Shown here: one piece after another, positions 1-5,851 of the stretch
How the letters are laid out: every line of letters starts with the position of its first letter
Numbering within the stretch: the first letter of the stretch is position 1
Assembly (NCBI GenBank): GCA_016342385.1
Contig: JAEINM010000232.1
Span: forward strand, 1 to 6,729
Source: Spirochaetaceae bacterium
GTDB taxonomy: Bacteria > Spirochaetota > Spirochaetia > DSM-2461
Reading direction: 5' to 3'
Length of the DNA: 6,729 bases
The notes under the pieces: model-generated
The model's input: the letters and a program-made list of their open reading frames with translations, nothing else
Databases searched by the model: none
Told to the model about the DNA's origin: nothing
Position numbers and translations under genes: made by a program

Positions 1-223
1 ATACACGACCATTATTATGATCAGTATGATTCCCCCCGAGCTCTGTTCTCCCGGGAGTGCTTACAATTCTAATATCTCTTTGATTGAATGTTTTACTAAA
101 ATTATCCAAAAGAGATAAATATCGCTTTTTTTGAGACCCATAGACTTCAGATCCATAGAGATCGGCAAAGGACTCTTCATAATGATTGTCTTTAATCAAT
201 TGGATAACTTTTTCTAAGTTCAT
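1..223 (-). CDS. galK: Galactokinase, N-terminal part (cut by window edge)
   Basis: Reading leftward from the ATG at 223-221, 74 codons stay open to the window edge and the gene continues beyond it. Residues 57-74 contain PGRTELGGNHTDHNNGRV, which matches the galactokinase signature of the GHMP kinase superfamily (E. coli form: PGRVNLIGEHTDYNDG). This loop contacts the galactose substrate. The enzyme phosphorylates galactose at C1 in the cytoplasm, the first committed step of the Leloir pathway. The variant with GG-N before HTDH, rather than IG-E, is the form I associate with spirochaetes and clostridia (from memory). About 55 residues precede the signature, longer than in E. coli GalK. A good ribosome site, AGGAG, lies 6 nt before the ATG. 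The ATP-binding and C-terminal GHMP motifs fall outside the window. The gene lies 113 bp downstream of the META lipoprotein in the same direction, and I found no convincing promoter in that gap. Another GHMP sugar kinase is possible but less likely. Confidence 0.85.
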   Translation of the reverse strand, partial: MNLEKVIQLIKDNHYEESFADLYGSEVYGSQKKRYLSLLDNFSKTFNQRDIRIVSTPGRTELGGNHTDHNNGRV

Positions 224-310
224 TTGCCACTCCTGCCTCGTTCAATAAAGAACTGCGTAAACATCTATGGATAAAAGTCAAAGATTCAGCCATTCCAAAG
301 CAAGTCGATT

Positions 311-325
311 CGGGGCCAAGCCCTG
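311..325. other. Short GC-rich hairpin in the lipoprotein-galK gap
   Basis: CGGGGC, a CAA loop and GCCCTG form a 6-bp stem that includes one G-T pair, just downstream of the lipoprotein stop codon. No T-run follows on either strand, so it is not a clear intrinsic terminator. It could be a weak attenuator or a processing site between the lipoprotein gene and galK, or chance. Nothing else was recognised in the 224-336 gap. Confidence 0.25.
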
Positions 326-336
326 CTAGTTGGATT

Positions 337-750
337 TTAGTTCTTAAGCTTTGAAGTAAATGTCAATATGGGAGTCTCACCCTCATAAAGATATAATGTA
401 TTATCTGAAATTTTAAAAGTTTCAATCCTGTCCAAAGCTTTTAAAAACCGGTATTCCTGATTAGTCGGATCAGAGCATGACATCATAGTTGTTGCTATGC
501 GGCCAAATCCAATGGAATCTCCTTCTATAGAATAACTTGCGAAGAAGTTATTACAGGTGGCATTTCCTCCGATTTTCGATGATTCAAGATCAAATTCAAT
601 ATACGGTTCTTTCTCATTCAGAATAACAAGATCTGAATCACCTTCAATATCTATGAGAAACCACTTACGGTTATCAATATTATTTTTGTCACTTACACAA
701 CTGCAGATGATAAATAGAATAACCAAAGTGATTGAAATTTTATTTTTCAA
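337..750 (-). CDS. META-domain (HslJ-like) lipoprotein
   Basis: This 137-residue exported protein has a META domain (formerly DUF306), the domain of E. coli HslJ. The N-terminus has two lysines, a hydrophobic stretch (residues 5-15) and a relaxed spirochaete-type lipobox, ICSC, with Cys18 the likeliest lipidated residue (Cys16 is the alternative). The mature part begins with a META-style segment around Trp30. Residues 61-92 carry the family core: GGNATCNNFFASY, then a glycine turn, FGRIATTMMSC. Cys66 and Cys92 occupy the positions usual for META proteins and could form a disulfide. META proteins are envelope proteins of poorly defined role; HslJ has been linked to heat shock and novobiocin tolerance. 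The start is TTG at 750-748, supported by GAAGGGG ending 6 nt upstream and by a signal peptide beginning at once; no ATG fits. A sigma70-type promoter lies at 772-800. The domain call is firm, the physiological role unknown. Confidence 0.85.
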   Translation of the reverse strand: MKNKISITLVILFIICSCVSDKNNIDNRKWFLIDIEGDSDLVILNEKEPYIEFDLESSKIGGNATCNNFFASYSIEGDSIGFGRIATTMMSCSDPTNQEYRFLKALDRIETFKISDNTLYLYEGETPILTFTSKLKN

Positions 751-771
751 TTACGACCCCTTCAGCGACTG

Positions 772-800
772 ATTTTATTCAAAATAAATAACTATTTCAA
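772..800 (-). promoter_or_regulatory. Sigma70-type promoter of the META lipoprotein gene
   Basis: On the minus strand, TTGAAA (800-795) and TAAAAT (777-772) are separated by exactly 17 nt. The predicted transcription start near 765 leaves a leader of about 15 nt that includes the GAAGGGG ribosome site of the lipoprotein gene. The -35 box and the whole spacer lie inside the nested inverted repeat at 778-826, so anything binding or folding there should affect this promoter. Confidence 0.6.
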
Positions 801-826
801 TGGGTGAAATAAATATTTATTTTGAA
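778..826. repeat. 49-nt nested inverted repeat between divergent promoters
   Basis: The outer arms are a perfect 13-bp inverted repeat, TTCAAAATAAATA (778-790) with TATTTATTTTGAA (814-826). Inside, after a 2-by-2 mismatch (AC opposite AA), comes a perfect 7-bp inverted repeat, TATTTCA (793-799) with TGAAATA (805-811), closing on a 5-nt loop ATGGG (800-804). The element ends 1 nt before the -35 box of the tRNA promoter and covers the -35 box and spacer of the divergent lipoprotein promoter. No T-run follows it on either strand, so it is not a typical terminator. An operator, an UP-like element or a cruciform are all possible. Confidence 0.75.
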
Positions 827-827
827 C

Positions 828-855
828 TTGACTAAAAAATGGAAACCCGTATAAT
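828..855 (+). promoter_or_regulatory. Near-consensus sigma70-type promoter of tRNA-Val
   Basis: TTGACT (828-833) is followed after 16 nt by a perfect TATAAT (850-855). Transcription should start near 862, only about 5 nt before the first tRNA base. This close spacing and strong -10 box are typical of stable RNA genes. AT-rich DNA of the nested repeat lies directly upstream and could act like an UP element. Confidence 0.85.
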
Positions 856-866
856 ACATCTTGAAT

Positions 867-940
867 GGGCGGCTAGCTCAGTTGGTTAGAGTACTTGCTC
901 GACATGCAAGGTGTCGGCGGTTCGAGTCCGCCGTCGCCCA
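867..940 (+). tRNA. tRNA-Val, anticodon GAC
   Basis: The 74 nt fold as a standard class I tRNA. The acceptor stem is 867-873 with 933-939 (one G-T pair) and the discriminator base is A940. The D arm starts with GCTC and has the AGTTGGTTA loop. The anticodon stem is CTTGC with GCAAG around the 7-nt loop TCGACAT. The variable loop has 5 nt, and the T arm is GGCGG, TTCGAGT, CCGCC. Counting from either end puts GAC at positions 34-36, which reads GUC and GUU valine codons; A35, C36 and A73 agree with valine identity. CCA is not encoded, so it must be added by the CCA-adding enzyme. Position 33 is C, where U is almost universal. The gene has its own promoter (828-855) and terminator (944-973) and appears monocistronic. 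Confidence 0.95.
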
Positions 941-943
941 TAT

Positions 944-973
944 AAAGAATCTGATTTTTCAGATTCTTTTTTT
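944..973 (+). terminator. Intrinsic terminator of tRNA-Val
   Basis: AAAGAATCTGA (944-954) pairs perfectly with TCAGATTCTTT (959-969) across a TTTT loop, and T residues continue to 973. The hairpin starts 3 nt after the tRNA 3' end, so the primary transcript carries a very short trailer that must be trimmed before CCA addition. The AT pairs at the base make the arm partly symmetric, but the T-run favours plus-strand use. Confidence 0.9.
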
Positions 974-994
974 ATCTAAAAAGTATGAAAGAAT

Positions 995-1028
995 AAAAAA
1001 AAGAGGCATAAAATTGCCTCTTTTTTTT
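995..1028 (-). terminator. Intrinsic terminator of the che operon (overlaps the cheY stop)
   Basis: A perfect 14-bp stem, eight A residues then GAGGCA (995-1008) with TGCCTC then eight T residues (1015-1028), closes on the 6-nt loop TAAAAT. Read on the minus strand it ends in eight U residues, which gives strong termination after cheY. The last two bases of the stem (1027-1028) belong to the cheY TAA codon. Because the A and T runs are symmetric it can also work on the plus strand, backing up the tRNA terminator. Confidence 0.92.
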
Positions 1029-1461
1029 AACCGAGTACACTAACAACTCTTTCCAGTACTTTCTTTCTATCTAATGGTTTGACAATATAGTTTTTGGCTC
1101 CGGCTAATAAAGCCTTTTTTACAAGATCCTGTTTACCCAAAGCACTGACCATTACAACTTTTGCATCATTATCAAATTCAACAATATGTTCAAGGGCGGT
1201 TACACCATCCATTTTAGGCATTGTAATATCCATAGTGACAAGGTCTATATTGGGATAGAGTTCTTTATATTTTTCTACACCTTCAACTCCATCTGCCGCA
1301 GTACCTATGACTTCAAAGCCCTCGGAACTGAGAATCTGACTAATCTGTTTTGTTACAAACATAGAATCGTCAACAATCAAAACACGATAGGCTCCTCCAC
1401 CATGTTTTACACCGTCTGGAGAACGTTCATTGATTGATGGAAAATCACTTGTAGTTTTCAT
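1027..1461 (-). CDS. cheY: Chemotaxis response regulator CheY
   Basis: CheY is the cytoplasmic single-domain receiver that takes phosphate from CheA and then binds the flagellar switch (FliM) to set motor behaviour. The 144 residues consist of a polar N-terminal extension of about 24 residues and one receiver domain. All key residues are visible: acidic pair Asp31-Asp32 (VDDS), phospho-acceptor Asp78 in MDITMPKMDG, Ser106 in the switch Ser/Thr position, Tyr125 and Lys128 (NYIVKP). E. coli CheY has about 129 residues and lacks the extension; spirochaetal CheY proteins commonly carry it (recalled from the family). The start is ATG 1461-1459, 8 nt after the cheX stop. That gap is GGGGGTAT, so a G-run serving as ribosome site begins with the last base of the cheX stop codon, suggesting translational coupling. 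It is the last gene of the operon; its stop codon runs into the terminator stem. Confidence 0.95.
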   Translation of the reverse strand: MKTTSDFPSINERSPDGVKHGGGAYRVLIVDDSMFVTKQISQILSSEGFEVIGTAADGVEGVEKYKELYPNIDLVTMDITMPKMDGVTALEHIVEFDNDAKVVMVSALGKQDLVKKALLAGAKNYIVKPLDRKKVLERVVSVLG

Positions 1462-1469
1462 ATACCCCC

Positions 1470-1934
1470 CTATGCCCTTTCTCTGATTGCGACATTTATT
1501 TCAACCTTACCCTGAGGTAACTCGAAAGGGACAATTAAAGCTTCAACATTCATATCTGTCACTCTCATATTCTGCCCGGTGATGATTGCCTGAGGGGTCA
1601 AGTCAAACCTAAACCCAAGATCATGCAGTTTCGTTACAGCTTGAGCTGTAATCATATTTGCCAGTTCAGTAATTGTAGCTTTAGCCAGATCATCAATTTC
1701 AGTTAAAACTTCTCCATTCATCGCTGAAGCTATATCTATGGCCGTTTTTTCATCCATATCAAAAAGGACACGACCTTCAACATCCCCAGCCAGTCCGACA
1801 ATAGCGGCAACACCCATAACAGGCTGACTACTTTTTTTAAGATAAAGATCTCCTCTTTTTACCTCAGCATTTAAAACTTCTTTCATAATGCTGTATGCTG
1901 ATTCAACAAAAGGATTAATATATTCAACTCTCAT
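1470..1934 (-). CDS. cheX: CheY-P phosphatase CheX
   Basis: CheX dephosphorylates CheY-P, resetting the signal; spirochaetes use it in place of the CheZ of enteric bacteria. The 154-residue length is normal for the family. The CheC/CheX/FliY phosphatase signature, a Glu and an Asn spaced E-x-x-N on one helix, is seen as Glu90 and Asn93 in ATITELANMITAQAV; in Borrelia CheX the equivalent pair inserts into the CheY active site. The upstream stretch VVGLAG-type sequence around residues 45-58 (IVGLAGDVEGRVLF) is the typical family beta-hairpin. There is only one phosphatase helix motif, as in CheX rather than two-motif CheC, and CheX acts as a dimer in characterised members. The ATG at 1934-1932 has AGGAG 7 nt upstream. 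The gene lies 34 nt after the cheW-cheR stop and 8 nt before cheY, so it would be co-expressed with its substrate. Confidence 0.93.
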   Translation of the reverse strand: MRVEYINPFVESAYSIMKEVLNAEVKRGDLYLKKSSQPVMGVAAIVGLAGDVEGRVLFDMDEKTAIDIASAMNGEVLTEIDDLAKATITELANMITAQAVTKLHDLGFRFDLTPQAIITGQNMRVTDMNVEALIVPFELPQGKVEINVAIRERA

Positions 1935-1968
1935 TCAATGACTCCTGTATATTTTTAAACTACAATTG

Positions 1969-3315
1969 CTACCTTTTTCTGTAAGCACTTATTCCATTTT
2001 CTGAAATATCTTCCCAACCATTTAGATCGGGGAGAATCTCATTCTTACCCAATATAAGGATTCCATCATCCTTCAAATTTTCTAATATAACCTGAAGAAC
2101 CTTTTCCTGTAAATCCTCTTTTAAGAACGATAAAACATCCCTTATTATAACCATATCCAATCTTGAGAAAACTTCAAGGTTTTCCAGATCTCTAAATTCA
2201 AACATTATCAGATCTTTTATCGATGAAAGAAACTGAAGGCCGCTATTGCTCTCAACCATAAACTCATCATAAAAATCAGGAACAGAGTTTTTATTAAACA
2301 AGAGTCCCGGCGCGGAAGCCACACTGATTAAATCTTTATCCGATCCATGAACTTTCAAATTCAACTCGGGTCTGAATTTTTTCATCATTGAGATAATAGA
2401 ATAGGTTTCATATCCTTTCCCGCAACCTGGATTCCAGATATTGAAGTTCCCACTTGATACTTTGGGAATGAACTGAGCTATCTGGTTTATATAATCTTCA
2501 CTCCACAACATATTGGTATAGGGAGAATAAAAAGAGGAGAGATAATTCTCTGCATCATCTATACCGGTTAACTGAATTGACTGATCTTTGTTATAGCGCT
2601 CTTCAAACCACTGACTGTAACGGGATTTTATCCAGTTATCATTTATGGCTGAAGAATAAAACTGTTTAAAAGTAACTAATGTCTCTTTAATAAAACCCAG
2701 TTCCCGATCGGAACGGTCCTTTGGATCTGGAATAGCAGCTGAGACCGCTTGCGGAACACTCTCAATAGAAGGAGCATCATCCTGTAATGATTCAGATTTT
2801 AAAGTTTCCTTAGGAACTACTTCTTCGGATTTAGTACCAAATATGGCATCGACATCAAGAATGACATAAAGTCTGCTGTTGCTCTCTGCAATTCCGCTTA
2901 TATATTTTATATTGATATCGCCAAAGAGAGGATGGGGAGGCTGTACACTCTCACTTGAAATACCAACAACCTTATCAATTTCATCAACAATAATTCCAAT
3001 AACATGATCTTCAAGGCGTACAATGATCATACTCTCCAGATCATTCTCACCGGACTGTTTTGCCGGCTGATTAAAAAAAATCCTCAGATCAATAACTGAA
3101 ATAATATCTCCACGCAGATTATAGACACCGCGGACATAGGGTGCAGAATTCGGAACAAAGGTGAATTTCCCGGCTTTGGATATCTCTTTAACTTTCATTA
3201 TATCCACACCATAATCTTTTCCCGCGAGAGAAAAAGTCACCATTTTGAAATCAATTGAGGATTCTTTTTTAATTTCCTGCTGCTCTAAAACATTGTCAGT
3301 AATCACATTTTCCAT
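1969..3315 (-). CDS. CheW-CheR-like fusion, chemotaxis array coupling protein
   Basis: One uninterrupted 448-residue reading frame joins two chemotaxis domains. Residues 22-159 are a full CheW (SH3-like) adaptor, with VRGVYNLRGDIISVIDLR (61-78) as the signature for binding CheA P5 and receptor tips. Residues 160-207 are an acidic, Ser/Pro-rich linker. Residues 208-448 resemble CheR: SAM motif I as GCGKGYET (297-304), Asp326, NL (379-380), IRDVL (391-395) and DDGILILGKNE (417-427). Compared with working CheR (TAFFR, GCATGEEPYS, CRNVL), the FFR arginine is replaced by Trp271, the first Glu of motif I by Tyr302 and the Asn of RNV by Asp393. The N-terminal CheR helical part is hard to recognise. 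Treponema denticola has a CheW-CheR-like fusion that is needed for ordered arrays, and I infer the same structural role here, with methyltransferase activity doubtful. The ATG has GGAG 7 nt upstream, and the gene lies 21 nt after cheA. Confidence 0.92.
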   Translation of the reverse strand: MENVITDNVLEQQEIKKESSIDFKMVTFSLAGKDYGVDIMKVKEISKAGKFTFVPNSAPYVRGVYNLRGDIISVIDLRIFFNQPAKQSGENDLESMIIVRLEDHVIGIIVDEIDKVVGISSESVQPPHPLFGDINIKYISGIAESNSRLYVILDVDAIFGTKSEEVVPKETLKSESLQDDAPSIESVPQAVSAAIPDPKDRSDRELGFIKETLVTFKQFYSSAINDNWIKSRYSQWFEERYNKDQSIQLTGIDDAENYLSSFYSPYTNMLWSEDYINQIAQFIPKVSSGNFNIWNPGCGKGYETYSIISMMKKFRPELNLKVHGSDKDLISVASAPGLLFNKNSVPDFYDEFMVESNSGLQFLSSIKDLIMFEFRDLENLEVFSRLDMVIIRDVLSFLKEDLQEKVLQVILENLKDDGILILGKNEILPDLNGWEDISENGISAYRKR

Positions 3316-3336
3316 TAATGTTCTCCAATATCCTCA

Positions 3337-5730
3337 TTACGATTGCATGACTGTTGATCTTACCAGTCTTTCAGCTTGTTCTTTCTTTACACCGAGATCC
3401 AGTAACTGGGCCACATCAATAATCAGAGATACTGTTCCATCTCCCAATATTGTAGCTCCGGCAATTCCCGGTGAATTCGTATATTTATCCAACAATGGTT
3501 TTATAACAACATCTTCTTCACCGATAAGTGAATCAACCATAAGCCCCATTTTCTTCTCTCCACTACCCACTATAACAATGAATTTATACTCTGAGTCAGA
3601 GGTAGTTGGAATCCGAAAAATATTTCCTAATCTCATGAGAGAAATAACCTCATCACGGACATTAAAGACTTCATAACCATCTATCATATTGATACTGGAC
3701 TGTTTCACCCTGTGAGACTCGGCTACAGAAGTAATTGGGATAGCATAGACTTCAGGTCCGACACGAACGAGCAGTCCCTGTATTATTGCTAGAGTTAAAG
3801 GCAGTCTGATTGTAAAAGTCGTCCCCATACCTTTTTCAGACCACACTGTTACTGTTCCATTGAGTTTTTCGATCTGTTTTTTAACGACATCTAGACCGAC
3901 ACCTCTTCCGGAAATATCTGTAATTGTTTTTGCAGTCGAAAATCCCGGTTCAAAAATAAGATTATAGGCTTCAAGGTCTGAAAGATTTTTAGTCGGATGA
4001 ATAACACCTCTTTTGATGGCTTTTTCTCTAACAATATCAACATCGATACCGGCACCATCATCTGTAATTTCTATTACAATGAGATTCCCCTCATTTCGGG
4101 CTGAAAGTAAAATTGTTCCCTCTTCTGGTTTACCGGCGCTCTCTCTTATATCGGGATTTTCAATACCATGGTCAAGAGAGTTCCGAACACAATGCATTAA
4201 TGGATCCAGTAATTCTTCAATGACAGACTTATCGAGTTCTGTATCTTCTCCGACAATGTTCAGATTGATATTTTTACCCAGTTTTTTTGACATATCCCTC
4301 ACAAGCCTGGGAAACCGGGAAAAGATCTGATTGATCTGAACCATACGGATTCTCAATATCCCCTCATGGAGATCACCTGTATTTCTGGCCAGATTGGCAG
4401 CAGTTCCTTTAAATTGATTAACAGCCGTTTTAATAGAATCTTCAAAATCATCGAAGAGTGTAGTCAAATCCCCAAAACGGTTATTGATATCCTTCTTTAT
4501 AGCTTTGATATTATCGGTTTCTCTATAATCTTCTAGATATTGAGGTATAGAATCAAATAGGGATTTTACTTTCTCTTTATAATCTGATTCAACGGCCTGA
4601 AGGACTGTAAGGCAATCGGAAAACTGAATATTTATCTGATTAAATGTAGCTTTATTTATGACCGCTTCACTGACGAGATTTAAAAGATTATCAATTCTCT
4701 TACTGTCAACTCTGAGTATAGAACCGACGACTTTGTCTCTTCCTTTTGATTTAGGTTTGGATATTTTCAGTGCTTCAGCCATTTGAGGCATAGGCTTGGC
4801 TGCCGGAACGTCTTCAGCTGGAGCCTGTACTTCCCTAACTTTTGCCTGGGGAGCCGGCGAAGGATCAGGAGCAGCCTTTGGTGCAGCTTTTTTGACTGGT
4901 TTTACCGCCGGAGTTGCCGTACTGGCAGGATTCGATACCTGTGTAACGGTTATATCAGTCGTAACATCAATTATTCTGGATTTTGCGATGATCTCCTCTT
5001 TATCGAGATCGGTTGTAAGATAATAATCCACCACAGGATGATACTGATCCTCATATAGAGCCTCAAAGTCAGGTGATGTTTTTAAAATAACTCCAGCAGA
5101 TTTTAAAGCGGCATAGACCTGAATCCCACCGACAGAATTCATTGGGTTAGACTCATCAAAGGAAACTGAAACTTTTACGACTGGATGACCAGTACCGGCC
5201 GCTTCAAATAATTCCAATATTTCATATTCGGAAAGTTGAATTTCATCCCGGCTTACAGGAAGAGATGATTTAGCCGGCTGAGTGGTAACTATCTCCTCTT
5301 CTGGCGAAGGTGTTTTTGCCGGGGAAGCAGATTTCTGCTTGAGAGAAGATTTCAGATGATTTTTTACACTAGAAATATCAGCTTCATAAATTCCGCCTTC
5401 CGACCGGGCTTCAAGCATGGCTTTTATAATATCTATAGATGATAATAGACCATCGGCAACGTCACTGGTAATGGTGACATTGCCGCTTCTGATTTCATCG
5501 AGAAGGTCTTCAACAATGTGGGTGAACTCGGCAAGTTCAACCATCTGTACCGTTGCGGCTCCTCCCTTCAATGTGTGAGCGGCTCGAAAGATTTCATCTA
5601 TGGCATCACTATCTCCGGGATCATTCTCTATCGCGAGAATATTCTGTTCCAGCATTTCGACTTGAAGGTTGGCTTCAATAAAAAAATCTTTTAGTAGTTC
5701 TTCGTTATTAGGATCAAGATAATCACTCAT
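3337..5730 (-). CDS. cheA: Chemotaxis histidine kinase CheA with enlarged P3 domain
   Basis: CheA is the cytoplasmic kinase of the receptor array, phosphorylating CheY under receptor control. The 797 residues hold all five domains. P1 (about 1-130) has the phospho-site His52 in AAHTLKGGAAT. P2 (about 165-265) would bind CheY. An Ala/Pro/Lys-rich linker follows (266-330). P3 runs from RVDSKR (340) to RIRMVQI (460-466). The P4 ATPase has an N box with Asn517 (HCVRNSLDHGIE), a G1 box DDGAGID (557-563), GFSTA (596-600), GRGVGLD (608-614) and GTTFTIRLP. P5 (about 645-785) binds CheW. P3 spans about 127 residues against about 64 in Thermotoga CheA; the extra residues (about 371-433) are polar and probably helical. 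Enlarged P3 is a reported trait of Treponema denticola CheA. The ATG at 5730 is chosen for its good P1 start, although no clear ribosome site precedes it and an upstream in-frame stop (TAG) rules out extension. It is the first gene of the operon. Confidence 0.96.
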   Translation of the reverse strand: MSDYLDPNNEELLKDFFIEANLQVEMLEQNILAIENDPGDSDAIDEIFRAAHTLKGGAATVQMVELAEFTHIVEDLLDEIRSGNVTITSDVADGLLSSIDIIKAMLEARSEGGIYEADISSVKNHLKSSLKQKSASPAKTPSPEEEIVTTQPAKSSLPVSRDEIQLSEYEILELFEAAGTGHPVVKVSVSFDESNPMNSVGGIQVYAALKSAGVILKTSPDFEALYEDQYHPVVDYYLTTDLDKEEIIAKSRIIDVTTDITVTQVSNPASTATPAVKPVKKAAPKAAPDPSPAPQAKVREVQAPAEDVPAAKPMPQMAEALKISKPKSKGRDKVVGSILRVDSKRIDNLLNLVSEAVINKATFNQINIQFSDCLTVLQAVESDYKEKVKSLFDSIPQYLEDYRETDNIKAIKKDINNRFGDLTTLFDDFEDSIKTAVNQFKGTAANLARNTGDLHEGILRIRMVQINQIFSRFPRLVRDMSKKLGKNINLNIVGEDTELDKSVIEELLDPLMHCVRNSLDHGIENPDIRESAGKPEEGTILLSARNEGNLIVIEITDDGAGIDVDIVREKAIKRGVIHPTKNLSDLEAYNLIFEPGFSTAKTITDISGRGVGLDVVKKQIEKLNGTVTVWSEKGMGTTFTIRLPLTLAIIQGLLVRVGPEVYAIPITSVAESHRVKQSSINMIDGYEVFNVRDEVISLMRLGNIFRIPTTSDSEYKFIVIVGSGEKKMGLMVDSLIGEEDVVIKPLLDKYTNSPGIAGATILGDGTVSLIIDVAQLLDLGVKKEQAERLVRSTVMQS

Positions 5731-5761
5731 ATAGAACTAAATTTCATATAAAATATCCATA

Positions 5762-5790
5762 TTGTCAAGTTTCAAAATATAAAATATGTA
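5762..5790 (+). promoter_or_regulatory. Candidate promoter for the beta-barrel gene
   Basis: TTGTCA (5762-5767) and TATGTA (5785-5790) are separated by 17 nt. The start site would lie near 5797, giving a leader of about 60 nt before the ATG at 5857. The -10 box is imperfect and the surroundings are AT-rich, so this is only the best of several weak possibilities. Confidence 0.35.
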
Positions 5791-5795
5791 TTATA
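5790..5795 (-). promoter_or_regulatory. Candidate -10 box for the che operon
   Basis: A perfect TATAAT is read on the minus strand at 5795-5790, which would put the start near 5783 and give a cheA leader of about 53 nt. The -35 at the right distance is poor (TGTCTA, 16-nt spacer). The alternative is the perfect TTGACA at 5768-5763, but its best -10 (TATGAA, 14-nt spacer) is too close and would leave a leader of only about 6 nt. Confidence 0.35.
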
Positions 5796-5847
5796 TGGAA
5801 CTATATTTATATAGACATTATTATTTTATAAAGAAATGACTTTAAAT

Positions 5848-5851
5848 GGAG
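5848..5851 (+). promoter_or_regulatory. Ribosome binding site deciding the beta-barrel gene start
   Basis: GGAG lies 5 nt before the ATG at 5857. The in-frame ATG at 5836 has only a weak AAAGAA before it and would put seven extra polar residues (including acidic Glu6) in front of the signal peptide. The downstream ATG is therefore preferred. Confidence 0.7.

Noticed and set aside
778..826. Nested palindrome as a miniature transposable element or intrinsic terminator
   Set aside because: No target-site duplication flanks it and there is no T-run on either strand; one copy in a single window cannot show mobility.
898..904. Reading the anticodon as CGA (serine) so that U33 is kept
   Set aside because: Shifting the loop breaks the perfect CTTGC/GCAAG stem, and a serine tRNA would need a long variable arm, which is absent (5 nt only).
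861..1043. Plus-strand open frame of 60 codons across the tRNA
   Set aside because: It is a translation of the tRNA gene and its terminator, with no ribosome site and a non-protein-like composition.
1186..1437. Plus-strand open frame inside cheY
   Set aside because: It is a shadow of the conserved receiver domain coding sequence, with no independent support.
2600..2720. Possible frameshift artefact joining separate cheW and cheR genes
   Set aside because: The linker reads in one frame with normal composition, no internal start with a ribosome site was seen at the CheR boundary, and such fusions are known in spirochaetes.
3245..3676. Plus-strand open frame of 143 codons over the cheA/cheW-cheR junction
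   Set aside because: It is antisense to two well-supported genes, is Ser/Thr-rich low-information sequence, and has no ribosome site.
4783..5058. Plus-strand open frames opposite the CheA linker
   Set aside because: They mirror the Ala/Pro/Lys-rich linker codons of cheA in antisense frames, lack ribosome sites and show no domain.
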